Positions 53,301-60,967 of a DNA stretch of 64,000 nt are shown here, piece by piece (the stretch's first letter is position 1; the number at the start of each line of letters is the position of its first letter). Under the pieces are notes generated by a model, which worked only from the letters and a program-made list of their open reading frames with translations, was not told where the DNA came from and did not search any database. This stretch comes from Pseudoxanthomonas helianthi. GTDB lineage: Bacteria > Pseudomonadota > Gammaproteobacteria > Xanthomonadales > Xanthomonadaceae. Location: assembly GCF_017939625.1 (NCBI RefSeq), contig NZ_JAGKTC010000001.1, positions 1,288,778 to 1,352,777 of the forward strand. Direction: 5' to 3'. A program made the position numbers and the translations under genes.

Positions 53301-54845
53301 GTAGTCGTACAGCGGCCGGGTCTGCCGGCTCAGCACCGCCATCGGCGTGTCGTCGCCCATCGAGCCGGTCGCTTCCTGCTCGGTTTCGGCCAGCGGACGC
53401 AGTACCTGTTCCACTTCCTCGGTGCTGAGCTGGTACAGCTTGTGGTAGCTGCCGAGGGTCTTCTCGTCGAACGGTTCCTCGGCCAGCGACGGATCGATCA
53501 GCTCGGTCTGCAGGTAGGTCAGGCCCTTGTGCAGCCACTGCTTGTACGGCGCGCGGCCGCGGTTGATGCGGTCGATGGCTTCGCTGTCGAGCAGGTCGCC
53601 GCGCTTCAGGTCGATGGCCATCATTTCGCCGGGGCCGAGCTTGCCCTTGCGCACCACGCGCTCGGCCGGCACTTCCCACACGCCGGCTTCGCTGGCGACG
53701 ATGAAGTGGCGGTCGGAGGTCAGCATCCAGCGCGCCGGGCGCAGGCCGTTGCGGTCCAGCGTGCACGCGGCGTAGCGCGCGTCGCAGGCGACGATGCCGG
53801 CCGGGCCGTCCCACGGCTCGGTGTTGAGGCCGTAGAACTCGTAGAACGCGGCGAGGTCGGCGTCCTTGAATTCCAGCGACTGGGTAGCCGGCGGCACCAG
53901 GATGCGCAGCGCCTGGATCAGCTCCATGCCGCCGGCGACCAGCAGTTCGAGCATGTTGTCGAGGCTCTGCGAATCGGAGCCGTGCATCGAGATGACCGGA
54001 TCGAATTCGGCGATGTCGAAGCGCGGCGTCTTCCACACCTTGCTGCGCGCTTGCGCCCAGCGGCGGTTGCCTTCGATGGTGTTGATCTCGCCGTTATGGG
54101 CGAGCACGCGGAACGGATGCGCCAGCGGCCAGCGCGGCAGGGTGTTGGTGGAGAAGCGCTGGTGGAATACGACGGCGCTGCTGGCCAGGTCGCTGCGCTG
54201 CAGGTCCGGGTAGAAGCGGGCCAGCTTGTCCGGCAGCACCATGCCCTTGTAGCCGATGCTGTGCGGGGCCAGGGTCACCACGTAGAAATCGGGCGCACTA
54301 TCGCGCAGCGATTGCTCGGCGCGGCGGCGGGCCAGGAACAGGGCCAGGGCGAAGGCTTCGTCCTTCTGCCCGGCGCCGGCGTCCACGAACACCTGCTCGA
54401 TGTGCGGCAAGGTGTCCTTGGCCAGTTCGCCGCACACCGAAGCGTCGGTCGGCGGCACGCGCCAGCCCTTGATCGTCGCGCCGGCGCGGAACAGTTCGGC
54501 TTCCAGGGTGGCGCGGCATTGCGCGGCCAGCGCTTCATCGCGCGGCAGGAACACCAGGCCGGCGGCGAAGCGTTCGCCGACTTCGATGCTCGCTTCCTTC
54601 GCCAATGCGCGCAGGAACGCGTCCGGTTTGCGGATCAGCAGGCCGCAGCCGTCGCCGGTCAGGCCATCGGCGGCGACGCCGCCACGGTGGGTCATGCGCG
54701 ACAGCGCGTTGATCGCGGTATCGACGATCGCGCGCGAGGGCTGGTCGTCGAGCTGCGCGATCATGCCGAAGCCGCAGGCATCGCGTTCGTCGCGGGGGTC
54801 GTACAGACCCGGATTGCTGTGTGGTTGGCTCTGGCGCGAAGCCAT
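50373..54845 (-). CDS. gltB: Glutamate synthase (NADPH) large subunit
   Basis: This is a 1490-residue enzyme, the normal length for GltB. It makes two glutamates from glutamine and 2-oxoglutarate. The amidotransferase nucleophile is Cys24 (RDACGFGM), exposed after removal of a short propeptide. NGEINTIEGNRRW and GLNTEPWDGPAGI lie in the glutaminase domain. The FMN/synthase domain shows SNSGEGGEDPARY, ISGHDGGTGASP, and the 3Fe-4S cysteines in LGCKYLRICHLNNCATGVA. The C-terminal helix domain ends with NYRQHIHKLIQRHRELTGS. It is the first gene of a gltBD unit. Confidence 0.96.
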   Translation of the reverse strand: MASRQSQPHSNPGLYDPRDERDACGFGMIAQLDDQPSRAIVDTAINALSRMTHRGGVAADGLTGDGCGLLIRKPDAFLRALAKEASIEVGERFAAGLVFLPRDEALAAQCRATLEAELFRAGATIKGWRVPPTDASVCGELAKDTLPHIEQVFVDAGAGQKDEAFALALFLARRRAEQSLRDSAPDFYVVTLAPHSIGYKGMVLPDKLARFYPDLQRSDLASSAVVFHQRFSTNTLPRWPLAHPFRVLAHNGEINTIEGNRRWAQARSKVWKTPRFDIAEFDPVISMHGSDSQSLDNMLELLVAGGMELIQALRILVPPATQSLEFKDADLAAFYEFYGLNTEPWDGPAGIVACDARYAACTLDRNGLRPARWMLTSDRHFIVASEAGVWEVPAERVVRKGKLGPGEMMAIDLKRGDLLDSEAIDRINRGRAPYKQWLHKGLTYLQTELIDPSLAEEPFDEKTLGSYHKLYQLSTEEVEQVLRPLAETEQEATGSMGDDTPMAVLSRQTRPLYDYFRQAFAQVTNPPIDPLREDCVMSLATQLGKETNIFAAGPETVNHILLNSPVLSQRKLRQMLKMPHYDGKHRLIDLSYSVEEGLKAGLERICREAEQAAREGVVLLLLSDRYPTPERPMAHALLATGAVHHHLSRAGLRCDVNLVIETGTARDAHHMACLLGFGATAVYPYLAYQTLFDLGRRGILSLKKAGEQAQIGRSYRKGIYKGLSKIISKMGIATVASYRGAQLFEIVGLDADVVELCFPETAARVGGVGFARLDTEARELSGKAWNELQKPEVGGLLKYVHGGEYHMYNPDVVMTLQRATRSGDARDWQAYADAVNSRPPSALRDLLQLKKADTPTPLDQVADASDLLRRFDTAAISLGALSPEAHEALAIAMNRLGGRSNSGEGGEDPARYGTDKRSKIKQVASGRFGVTPEYLVNAEVLQIKVAQGAKPGEGGQLPGHKVNDLIARLRYAKPGIGLISPPPHHDIYSIEDLAQLIFDLKQVNPQALVSVKLVSHAGVGTIAAGVVKAGADLITISGHDGGTGASPISSIRYAGVPWELGVAEAHHALVVNQLRERTILQTDGGLKTGLDVVKAALLGADSFGFGTAPMIVLGCKYLRICHLNNCATGVATQDERLRSQYFTGLPERVENFFRLLSEEVRQWLSYLGAKSLDEIVGRTDLLEQIDASPRAGVHVDLSRLLKGVQVDGESCAAQRLYESPDSLATQMDGLLADAIAKKSGGEHRFLIHNTDRSIGARLSGEIARRHGNLGMADAPVTLRFRGTAGQSFGAFNAGGLQMELEGEANDYVGKGMAGGQLVLRPPRGARFEARSTPILGNTCLYGATGGELFAAGRAGERFAVRNSGALAVIEGAGDHCCEYMTDGIVMVLGRTGLNFGAGFTGGLAYVLDLDRDFVDRYNHELIDIHRISPEGFENYRQHIHKLIQRHRELTGSIWAQQILDEFRDYIGKFWLVKPKAASIESLTEALRRAA

Positions 54846-55165
54846 GGCGCTACCTCAAACCGTCGGAGACGGCGACACCGCGCCCTGCCCGTCAGCCGCG
54901 CGTAGGAAATGTCACCGGAGCCCCGACTAAACCACAGATGCTGCGGTGCCGCAAGCTGAATACGGCATGCAAGTCATTGGTTTCAAAAGCAACTTTGGTT
55001 GGCCGGCCAGTCGAAGTCCCCATTGCCGAACACTCCCGACGTGGGAGTGGTTGCGGCAGCAACCGGTAAGTCGCGATGCTTTTGTTCGGGCGTCGATGGT
55101 GAAGCTGAAAAGCATCGCGACTTACGTCGCTCCCACACCCGGCTTTCTCGCGGTTGTGGTGCTGG
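54846..55165. repeat. gltB upstream region with family B palindrome
   Basis: No gene is seen. The repeat runs 55041-55138 with GTGGGAGTGGTTGCGGCAGC then AACCGGTAAGTCGCGATGC, mirrored by AGCATCGCGACTTACGTCGC plus TCCCACACC. The stretch 54846-55040 must carry the gltB promoter; no clear boxes were found. Confidence 0.75.
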
Positions 55166-55516
55166 TCACCACTGCCTGAATACGACACAGACCGTGGTCG
55201 GATCGAGCACCGCGAATTCCTGCGCGCCCCAGGGCCGGCGCTGCACCGTCGGCAGGTTCGGATGCAGCACTTCCGGCGCGCGTGCGGCGATTTCCGCATG
55301 GATCGCGGCGATGTCGTCGGTTTCAATCGCCAGCTCGGGCCGGTCCAGCGCAGCCAGTTCCGCGTTCTGCATCAGGTAGAGCTTGGCGCCGTCGCGGCCG
55401 AGTACGGTGATCGTGTCGTCCTGGTGCAGGATCTGGAAGCCGAGGTTGCCGACGAAGAAATCCACGCCAACACCGATGTCGGCGTAGAAGACCTTCGGGA
55501 TCAGGCGAAGCAGCAC
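55166..55516 (-). CDS. VOC-family (glyoxalase-like) protein
   Basis: This is a 116-residue single VOC domain: LIPKVFYADIGVGVDFFVGNLGF at the start and PWGAQEFAVLDPTTVCVVF at the end give the beta-alpha-beta-beta-beta fold. Metal ligands are not obvious, so enzyme activity is uncertain. GTG 55516 is the start. It follows the I78-type inhibitor gene by 12 bp on the same strand. Confidence 0.8.
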   Translation of the reverse strand: MLLRLIPKVFYADIGVGVDFFVGNLGFQILHQDDTITVLGRDGAKLYLMQNAELAALDRPELAIETDDIAAIHAEIAARAPEVLHPNLPTVQRRPWGAQEFAVLDPTTVCVVFRQW

Positions 55517-55528
55517 CTAGGCCAAGCC

Positions 55529-55888
55529 TCAGCCGCAACGCACCGCGGTGGCCACGCCCTTGTCGTCGACGTCGATGTTCAGCCGCGCGGCGTTGAATTC
55601 CATCGTGGTCACCTGGCCCGGCTTCAGCGTGCGCGCGGTCTGCGCGCCGGCGTCCTTGCGGGCCTGTTCCAGGTCGGCGTCGCCGATCGCCTTGCCGACG
55701 GTCCACTGCGCCTGGGTCGCGTCGCAGGTGGCCGCGTCGGTGGCGACCTCGGTCTGCGGCGCCGGCTTGGCATCCTGTTCCGCGCGCTGTTCGGCCTGGA
55801 CGACGGCTTGTTCCTGCTCGTCCGGTGCGGGTGCGGAACAGGCGACCAGGCTCAGGCACAGCAGGACGGGCGACAGGCGACGGAACAT
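55529..55888 (-). CDS. I78-type peptidase inhibitor lipoprotein
   Basis: This is a 119-residue protein with a lipoprotein signal (SPVLLCLSLVACSAP; Cys17). A charged linker leads to the C-terminal domain CDATQAQWTVGKAIGDADLEQARKDAGAQTARTLKPGQVTTMEFNAARLNI..., with the pattern of inhibitor family I78 (elastase-inhibitor-like): QW.G, a D/E-rich helix, and the final R.NI.VD...V...C. It would protect the envelope from serine proteases. ATG 55888 has GGAG seven bases upstream and gives the clean signal. Confidence 0.82.
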   Translation of the reverse strand: MFRRLSPVLLCLSLVACSAPAPDEQEQAVVQAEQRAEQDAKPAPQTEVATDAATCDATQAQWTVGKAIGDADLEQARKDAGAQTARTLKPGQVTTMEFNAARLNIDVDDKGVATAVRCG

Positions 55889-56021
55889 GCGCGACTCCGG
55901 TATATGAATGGGCGAAGCATGGCGGACCCCGCCTTTGCTTCGTGTTAAACGATACACCGGCATGCTGCGGGCCAGACCACTGCCCGTCGTCATGCCCGCA
56001 GCCCCGCCGAAGGAGACCCGC

Positions 56022-57233
56022 GTGCGTCGCATCCTGCTGTCCTCCGCCCTGCTCTCCACCGCGACCACGGCCTGCGCCGGGGATCTGGTGTTCGACGACT
56101 GCCTGCGCGGCCTGCGCGCGCAGGCCGCCGACGCCGGCGTTTCGAACGAGGCGTTCGACACCTACGCCGCGCAGCTCGCGCCGGACATGAGCGTGCTGGA
56201 CCTGCTCGACGCGCAGCCCGAATTCACCACGCCGATCTGGGACTACCTGGCGCCGTTGGTCGACGACCAGCGCATCGCCGATGGCCGCGCGATGCTGGAA
56301 ACGCATGCCGCGACGTTGGCGCAGGTTGCGTCGAAATACGAAGTTGACCCGCAAACCGTGGTCGCGGTGTGGGGCGTGGAAAGCGACTACGGCCGCGCCT
56401 TCGGCAAGCGTCCGCTGCTGCAGTCGCTGGCCACGCTGTCGTGCTTCGGCCGGCGCCAGGCGTTCTTCCGCAACGAACTGTTCGCCACGCTTTCCCTGTT
56501 GCAGGTGGGCGACCTGAAGGCCGATGGCCTGGTGGGTTCGTGGGCCGGTGCGTTCGGGCATACCCAGTTCATGCCCACCACCTATCGGCGCATCGCCGTC
56601 GACGGCGACGGCGATGGTCGCCGCGACCTGGTCGGCAGCATTCCCGATGCGCTGGCGTCGACCGCGAATTACCTGGTCCGCGCCGGCTGGCGCAGCGGCG
56701 AGCCGTGGGGCTACGAAGTGAAGTTGCCGCCTGGTTTTGACGCATCGGTCGCCGGCCGCAAGAGCAAGCGGCCCGTCGCCGATTGGCAGGGCCTGGGCGT
56801 GTTGCGCGCCGACGGCAGCCCGTTGCCGGCTTCCGACGCGCCGGCCGGCCTGTTGCTGCCGGCCGGCGTGGAAGGACCGGCCTTCCTCGTGTTCCGCAAT
56901 TTCGATGCGATCTATTCGTACAACGCCGCCGAAAGCTATGCGCTGGCCATCGCTCTGCTGTCCGACCGTTTGCGTGGCGGCGGTCCTTTGCTCGCCGCAT
57001 GGCCGACCGACGATCCGGGCCTGGACCGCGCCGCACGCAAGCATCTGCAGGTCCTGTTGCTGGCCCGCGGCTACGCCATCGGCGTGCCCGACGGCATGAT
57101 CGGCACCCTCACCCGTCGTGCCATCGCCGACGAACAGCTGCGGCTTGGCCTGCAACCGATCGATGGCCGCGCAGGGCGGAAGATCCTCGATGCACTGGTC
57201 CGCGAAGGCCCGCCGATCACGCTGCCACGCTGA
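56022..57233 (+). CDS. mltB: MltB-type lytic murein transglycosylase
   Basis: This is a 403-residue periplasmic enzyme that cleaves peptidoglycan to 1,6-anhydro products. A signal peptide (RRILLSSALLSTATTACA) is followed by the SLT_2/MltB domain; the catalytic glutamate is in VVAVWGVESDYGRAFG, and GAFGHTQFMPTTYRR and ALASTANYL are typical. A C-terminal peptidoglycan-binding domain (RAARKHLQVLLLARGYAIGVPDGMIGTLTRRAI) ends the protein. GTG 56022 is chosen since AAGGAG lies six bases upstream and the signal starts there. Confidence 0.92.
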   Translation: MRRILLSSALLSTATTACAGDLVFDDCLRGLRAQAADAGVSNEAFDTYAAQLAPDMSVLDLLDAQPEFTTPIWDYLAPLVDDQRIADGRAMLETHAATLAQVASKYEVDPQTVVAVWGVESDYGRAFGKRPLLQSLATLSCFGRRQAFFRNELFATLSLLQVGDLKADGLVGSWAGAFGHTQFMPTTYRRIAVDGDGDGRRDLVGSIPDALASTANYLVRAGWRSGEPWGYEVKLPPGFDASVAGRKSKRPVADWQGLGVLRADGSPLPASDAPAGLLLPAGVEGPAFLVFRNFDAIYSYNAAESYALAIALLSDRLRGGGPLLAAWPTDDPGLDRAARKHLQVLLLARGYAIGVPDGMIGTLTRRAIADEQLRLGLQPIDGRAGRKILDALVREGPPITLPR

Positions 57234-57243
57234 TCGTCGCTGT

Positions 57244-57341
57244 TGTAGGAGCGCCCCTTGGGGCGCGACCGTGATCTGTCGCCACGCGGACAGTTCAACA
57301 AGGTTCGATGTTACGGTCGCGCCCCAAGGGGCGCTCCTACA
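57244..57341. repeat. Long palindromic repeat (family A) after mltB
   Basis: Two 29-base arms, beginning TGTAGGAGCGCCCCTTGGGG and ending at 57341, are perfect reverse complements with 40 bases between. It lies between convergent genes and could end transcription from both. Confidence 0.85.
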
Positions 57342-57380
57342 GCGAGCGCGCCGTGGGATATCGATCCGGCCAACGAGTCC

Positions 57381-58184
57381 TCACGGCCCCAGCAACCGCG
57401 CTGCGAATGCATGCCAACCGGGCGTGTCCCACAGCAGTTGCACCGCGATGGTGAAGGGCAGGTACAGCGCAAGCCAGACCAGATAGGCCCGGTGCACAGT
57501 CCGGTTGCGGATCAGGTCCCACAGGAACAGCGGCGCCACCGCCAGCAGCACGCACAGTTCGGGCGTGAGCGGGTTGCCCGGCATCGTGGTCGGCAGCCAG
57601 GTCATCCGGTCGAACGCCGCCGGCAGCGGTATCGCCGTGGCCAGGAACATCATCCGCTTGTGGAAACCCGGATCGGTCCGCCGTGCGCGCAGGGCCAGTC
57701 CGACGCAGATCGGGAAAAGGATGCCGGTGAGCATCTGCAGCAAGGCGATGTTCTCGAGGAAGCTCAGCAACGCCTGCAACCGCGGGCGTGCCGGCGGAGG
57801 CGCCGCCTGCGCGCCGTGCCAGACCTGCTGGTAGATCGTCGGCACCAACAGGAAGCCGACCACGACCAGGGCCGGGACCAGTACGAAGGCCACGCGCCCC
57901 AGCCACATGTGCCGGTCGCGCCGGCCGGTCGCCATCAGCGTGGCCTGGGTCAGCAGCAACAGCAGGAAGCTGCCCATCAGCACGGCGTGCACGTGCAGGA
58001 TCGGCGGGAACGGCGGCCGCGCGCCGGCCTGCACCATGCCGACCTTCATCATCGAATCCGGAACGAACCCGACCAGCACGATGGCGATGTACAGCGCCGC
58101 CATGAACACCCAGATCCAGCGGTCGACCGCCAGCGCGAGCGGACCCGCGGACAGCTGCAGCGGTTGTGCGTGGCTCGTCGCCAT
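57381..58184 (-). CDS. Seven-helix membrane protein of unknown function
   Basis: This is a 267-residue protein with about seven membrane spans, for example WVFMAALYIAIVLVGFV, VLMGSFLLLLLTQATLM and LGRVAFVLVPALVVVGFLLV. Histidines near membrane ends (HVHAVLMG, RRDRHMWLGR) could bind haem or metal, which recalls DUF2306-like or cytochrome b561-like proteins, but I cannot place it. ATG 58184 has GGAGG upstream. It is divergent from the blaI-like gene. Confidence 0.75.
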   Translation of the reverse strand: MATSHAQPLQLSAGPLALAVDRWIWVFMAALYIAIVLVGFVPDSMMKVGMVQAGARPPFPPILHVHAVLMGSFLLLLLTQATLMATGRRDRHMWLGRVAFVLVPALVVVGFLLVPTIYQQVWHGAQAAPPPARPRLQALLSFLENIALLQMLTGILFPICVGLALRARRTDPGFHKRMMFLATAIPLPAAFDRMTWLPTTMPGNPLTPELCVLLAVAPLFLWDLIRNRTVHRAYLVWLALYLPFTIAVQLLWDTPGWHAFAARLLGP

Positions 58185-58324
58185 GGTCCTTCCCCTCCGG
58201 TTGCCGATTCGTTTCCGCCGTCGCCGGGAGCGCGCCATGTCCTCGGCATTCGCAGGCATTGCCCAACCCTTCCAGAAACGGGCGCCGCAACGAGTGCCGG
58301 CCATCGGCGGCCGGCGGAGGACTA

Positions 58325-58374
58325 TTGACAGCCAAAAAATTTACGCGTGTAATCAATAAAAATTACAGGCGTAA
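58325..58374 (+). promoter_or_regulatory. blaI-type promoter with overlapping paired operators
   Basis: TTGACA (58325-58330) and TGTAAT (58348-58353) are 17 bp apart, a near-consensus sigma-70 promoter. The -10 is inside TTACGCGTGTAAT (58341-58353), whose inverted copy ATTACAGGCGTAA lies at 58362-58374, over the start of transcription. TTAC...GTAA sites are the usual BlaI/MecI/CopY operators, so the repressor should shut off its own operon. Confidence 0.85.
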
Positions 58375-58379
58375 ACGCT

Positions 58380-58748
58380 ATGTCGATCAGCGAGGCGGAA
58401 GCGGTGGTGATGGAAGTGCTGTGGCAACGCCATCCCCAAGGCGCGGACGAGGTCGTCTCCGCGCTGGCGGCGCGCAGCGACTGGGCCGAGCCGACCATCA
58501 AGACCCTGCTCAACCGCCTGTTGAACAAGGGCGCGATCCGCGCCGAACGCGAGGGCCGGCGCTACCTCTACTCGCCGGTGCTGACCCGTGAAGCCTGGGT
58601 CGCGCAACAGAGCGAGGGCCTGCTGGAACGGCTGTTCGGCGGACGCGTCGCGCCGCTGGTCGCGCACTTCAGCGAACGCGGCAAGCTGTCGGAAGCCGAC
58701 ATCGCCGAACTGAAGCGGCTGATCGGGGAGCTCGACGATGAACGCTGA
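58380..58748 (+). CDS. BlaI/MecI-family repressor
   Basis: This is a 122-residue winged-helix repressor: ISEAEAVVMEVLWQRHPQGADEVV and PTIKTLLNRLLNKGAIRAEREGRRYLYSPVL are classic. The C-terminal helices allow dimerisation and proteolytic control by the M56 partner. Its start follows closely on the paired operator. It overlaps the next gene by 11 bases, so the pair is co-transcribed and probably self-regulated. Confidence 0.92.
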   Translation: MSISEAEAVVMEVLWQRHPQGADEVVSALAARSDWAEPTIKTLLNRLLNKGAIRAEREGRRYLYSPVLTREAWVAQQSEGLLERLFGGRVAPLVAHFSERGKLSEADIAELKRLIGELDDER

Positions 58749-60378
58749 ACTGCTGCGCATCCTCTTCGAAACCACGCTGGCTACCAGCGTCGCCGCGCTG
58801 CTGGTGCTGGCCCTGCGTCGTCTGCTGATGCCGCGTCTGGGCGCCAGCGTCGTCTACGCCCTCTGGGCCTTGGTGCCGGTGGCGGGCCTGGCGATGCTGG
58901 TGCCCGCACCGGAAGCCGTGCCGGCGCCGATGATGCTGGCGGCGCGGATCGGCGCGCTGTCGCCGGTGGCGGCCCGCGCGGCCCAGCCAGAAACTTTCGC
59001 CTGGACTTCGTTCGCGACGGCACTGTGGGCAGCGGGCGCGCTCGCCACCGCCATGCTGTTCGCGTGGCAGCAACGTCGCTTCCAGCGTCGGCTCGCCGGC
59101 AGCCTGCCGCATGGCGAAGGCCTGAGGCTGGCGCGTGGCAGCGAAGGCCTGCCGGCGGTGGTCGGCCTGCTGCGCCCGCGCATCGTGCTGCCGGCCGATT
59201 TCGAAACGCGCTACGACGCGGGCGAACGCGAGCTGATCCTGTGCCACGAGCGCATCCACGTCGCCCGCCGCGACCTGTGGGCGAACGCCGTCGCCGCAAC
59301 GCTGCGCGCGCTGTTCTGGTTCAACCCGCTGCTGCACTACGCCGCGTGGCGCTTCCGCCGCGACCAGGAACTGGCGTGCGACGAACGCGTGGTCGCGCGC
59401 CACCCGCACCGGCGGCGCGATTACGCCGGCGCGATGCTGAAGACGCAGATGGCAGGTTCGTCGTTGCCGGTCGGTTGCCACTGGCAGGCCTCCACCCCGC
59501 TGAAGGAGAGGATCGCGATGTTGAAGGAACATGCCCCGAAGCCGATGCGTTCCATGGCCGGCGCTGCAGTGGTGTCGCTGCTGCTGCTCGGCGGCGGCTA
59601 CACGGCGTGGGCCGCGCAGCCGGAAAAGCCGCAGGCATGGCCGGCCCTGCCCGGCGCAGAGAACACCGACTACTCCGCGCGCATCGAATTTTCCGCAGAT
59701 GGCGGCAAACCGGCGCGCTTCTTCGCCTACAAGCGATTCGGCGAAACGTTCACCATGGTCGACGCCGCGGGACAAGGCCAGCCGACGATCGTGGCGACCG
59801 TGCAACCGGTGACCTTCGAGGGAAAGCTGGCGTTCGACGTCGACATGCGGATCATCGAGGACGGAGAAACGATCGCCAGGCCGCGCCTGGTCGCGAGGAA
59901 CGGCGAAACCGCCAGCGTTCGCCAGGGCAAGGAACGGAATGGAAAGTTCGTCGGCATCAGTGTCGCCTTCCAGGTCGCCGCGCGCGACGCGAACGCTGCC
60001 CTCCAGCAGGCCAGGCCGTTCGCGCCCGCCGAACGGACGCAGAAACTGACGACGGCGTCGGGCGCGCAGGTGGAAATCGCCTCGAAGAACATGAATCCAC
60101 CGCGCTATCCGGTCGCGGCCGCGCAGCAGGGCATCAGCGGCAAGGTGCTGCTGGTCGTTGATGTCGCCGCGGACGGCAGCGTCAGAGGCGCCGAAATCGA
60201 GAAATCGGAACCCGCGGGCGTGTTCGACGCGGCGACGCTGGAGGCGGTGAAGCAATGGAAGTTCGAACCGGCGTTCGAGAACGGCAAGCCGGTCGCGGGC
60301 CGCGTGCGCGTGCCGGTCGATTTCACGGTCGAGAAGGAGGATGGCGCCGGCGGCGTCGTGCCCGGGAGCGCGGGGTGA
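58738..60378 (+). CDS. M56 (BlaR1/MecR1-type) membrane protease fused to TonB C-terminal domain
   Basis: This is a 546-residue protein. The N-terminal part has several membrane helices and the zinc site HERIH (about residues 169-173, LCHERIHVARRDLW) with a downstream RDQELACDERVV, as in M56 sensor proteases. Another membrane segment follows (MAGAAVVSLLLLGGGYTAWA). A periplasmic region ends in a TonB C-terminal domain: NPPRYPVAAAQQGISGKVLLVVDV and VKQWKFEPAFENGKPV. There is no penicillin-binding sensor domain, so the signal is not a beta-lactam bound as in true BlaR1. It should cleave or inactivate the BlaI-like repressor. Confidence 0.9.
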   Translation: MNAELLRILFETTLATSVAALLVLALRRLLMPRLGASVVYALWALVPVAGLAMLVPAPEAVPAPMMLAARIGALSPVAARAAQPETFAWTSFATALWAAGALATAMLFAWQQRRFQRRLAGSLPHGEGLRLARGSEGLPAVVGLLRPRIVLPADFETRYDAGERELILCHERIHVARRDLWANAVAATLRALFWFNPLLHYAAWRFRRDQELACDERVVARHPHRRRDYAGAMLKTQMAGSSLPVGCHWQASTPLKERIAMLKEHAPKPMRSMAGAAVVSLLLLGGGYTAWAAQPEKPQAWPALPGAENTDYSARIEFSADGGKPARFFAYKRFGETFTMVDAAGQGQPTIVATVQPVTFEGKLAFDVDMRIIEDGETIARPRLVARNGETASVRQGKERNGKFVGISVAFQVAARDANAALQQARPFAPAERTQKLTTASGAQVEIASKNMNPPRYPVAAAQQGISGKVLLVVDVAADGSVRGAEIEKSEPAGVFDAATLEAVKQWKFEPAFENGKPVAGRVRVPVDFTVEKEDGAGGVVPGSAG

Positions 60379-60962
60379 TCCGCAGGGCGACGATGGTTCT
60401 CGTCGCCGTCGCGCTGGCAGGCTGTGCCAGCCCCGGGGAACGCGTCGAAGCCGCCGATGAAATCGAGCGCGGGCACTACGTGGACCGGCGGATGCTGCTG
60501 CCCAACGCATCGGCCGGTGCGGCCGCGATCCCGACCTACGAAATGCGCCCGCAGGAGCGCTTCCGCATGCCGCATGCGCTGGAAGACGCCTTGCCGCAGC
60601 TGCCCTCCGGTTCGCCGCGCCAGGCCTTGCCGCCGACCACGGTGTGCGTGCGTGCGGTCGTGTCCGCGCAAGGCCAGGTGCAACGCGTCGATGCGCTCGA
60701 CGATCGCGCCGAATGCCACGCCGGCAATGCCGTCGAGAACGCGGATCTGCTGCAGGCGGCGCGCGATGGCGTGCAGCGATGGATTTTCGCCCCGGCCGCG
60801 ATCTGCACCTGGAACGCCGGTGCGCCGATGCCGAAGGATGCCGACGACTGCACCGGCGCGGCGAAGGTCGAACCGGTGCCGGTCAGCCTGCTGTACGCCT
60901 TCACCTTCGAGATCCGCGAAAGCAAGGCCATCGTGCGCAAGAATCGCGTGGCGCCGCCGTAA
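60375..60962 (+). CDS. Lipoprotein with TonB-C-like domain
   Basis: This is a 195-residue protein whose signal ends LAGCASPGE, a good lipobox. The mature part contains TTVCVRAVVSAQGQVQRVDAL and AARDGVQRWIFAPAAIC, which resemble the conserved strands of a TonB C-terminal domain. Four cysteines could pair. GTG 60375 overlaps the stop of the M56 gene (GTGA); ATG 60393 is the alternative. It is the third gene of the blaI-type operon; its job is unknown. Confidence 0.75.
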   Translation: MIRRATMVLVAVALAGCASPGERVEAADEIERGHYVDRRMLLPNASAGAAAIPTYEMRPQERFRMPHALEDALPQLPSGSPRQALPPTTVCVRAVVSAQGQVQRVDALDDRAECHAGNAVENADLLQAARDGVQRWIFAPAAICTWNAGAPMPKDADDCTGAAKVEPVPVSLLYAFTFEIRESKAIVRKNRVAPP

Positions 60963-60967
60963 CGTCT

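Noticed and set aside
50571..54905. A 1444-codon open frame on the plus strand opposite gltB, and similar long frames opposite recC, pqqU and exaC
   Set aside because: GC-rich codon bias keeps antisense frames open. The translations are low-complexity Arg/Ala/Val-rich with no family motifs, and the opposite strand encodes complete known proteins.
58738..60378. A true BlaR1 beta-lactam sensor
   Set aside because: The C-terminal penicillin-binding domain (SxxK, KTG) is missing and a TonB C-terminal domain is there. No beta-lactamase gene is adjacent.
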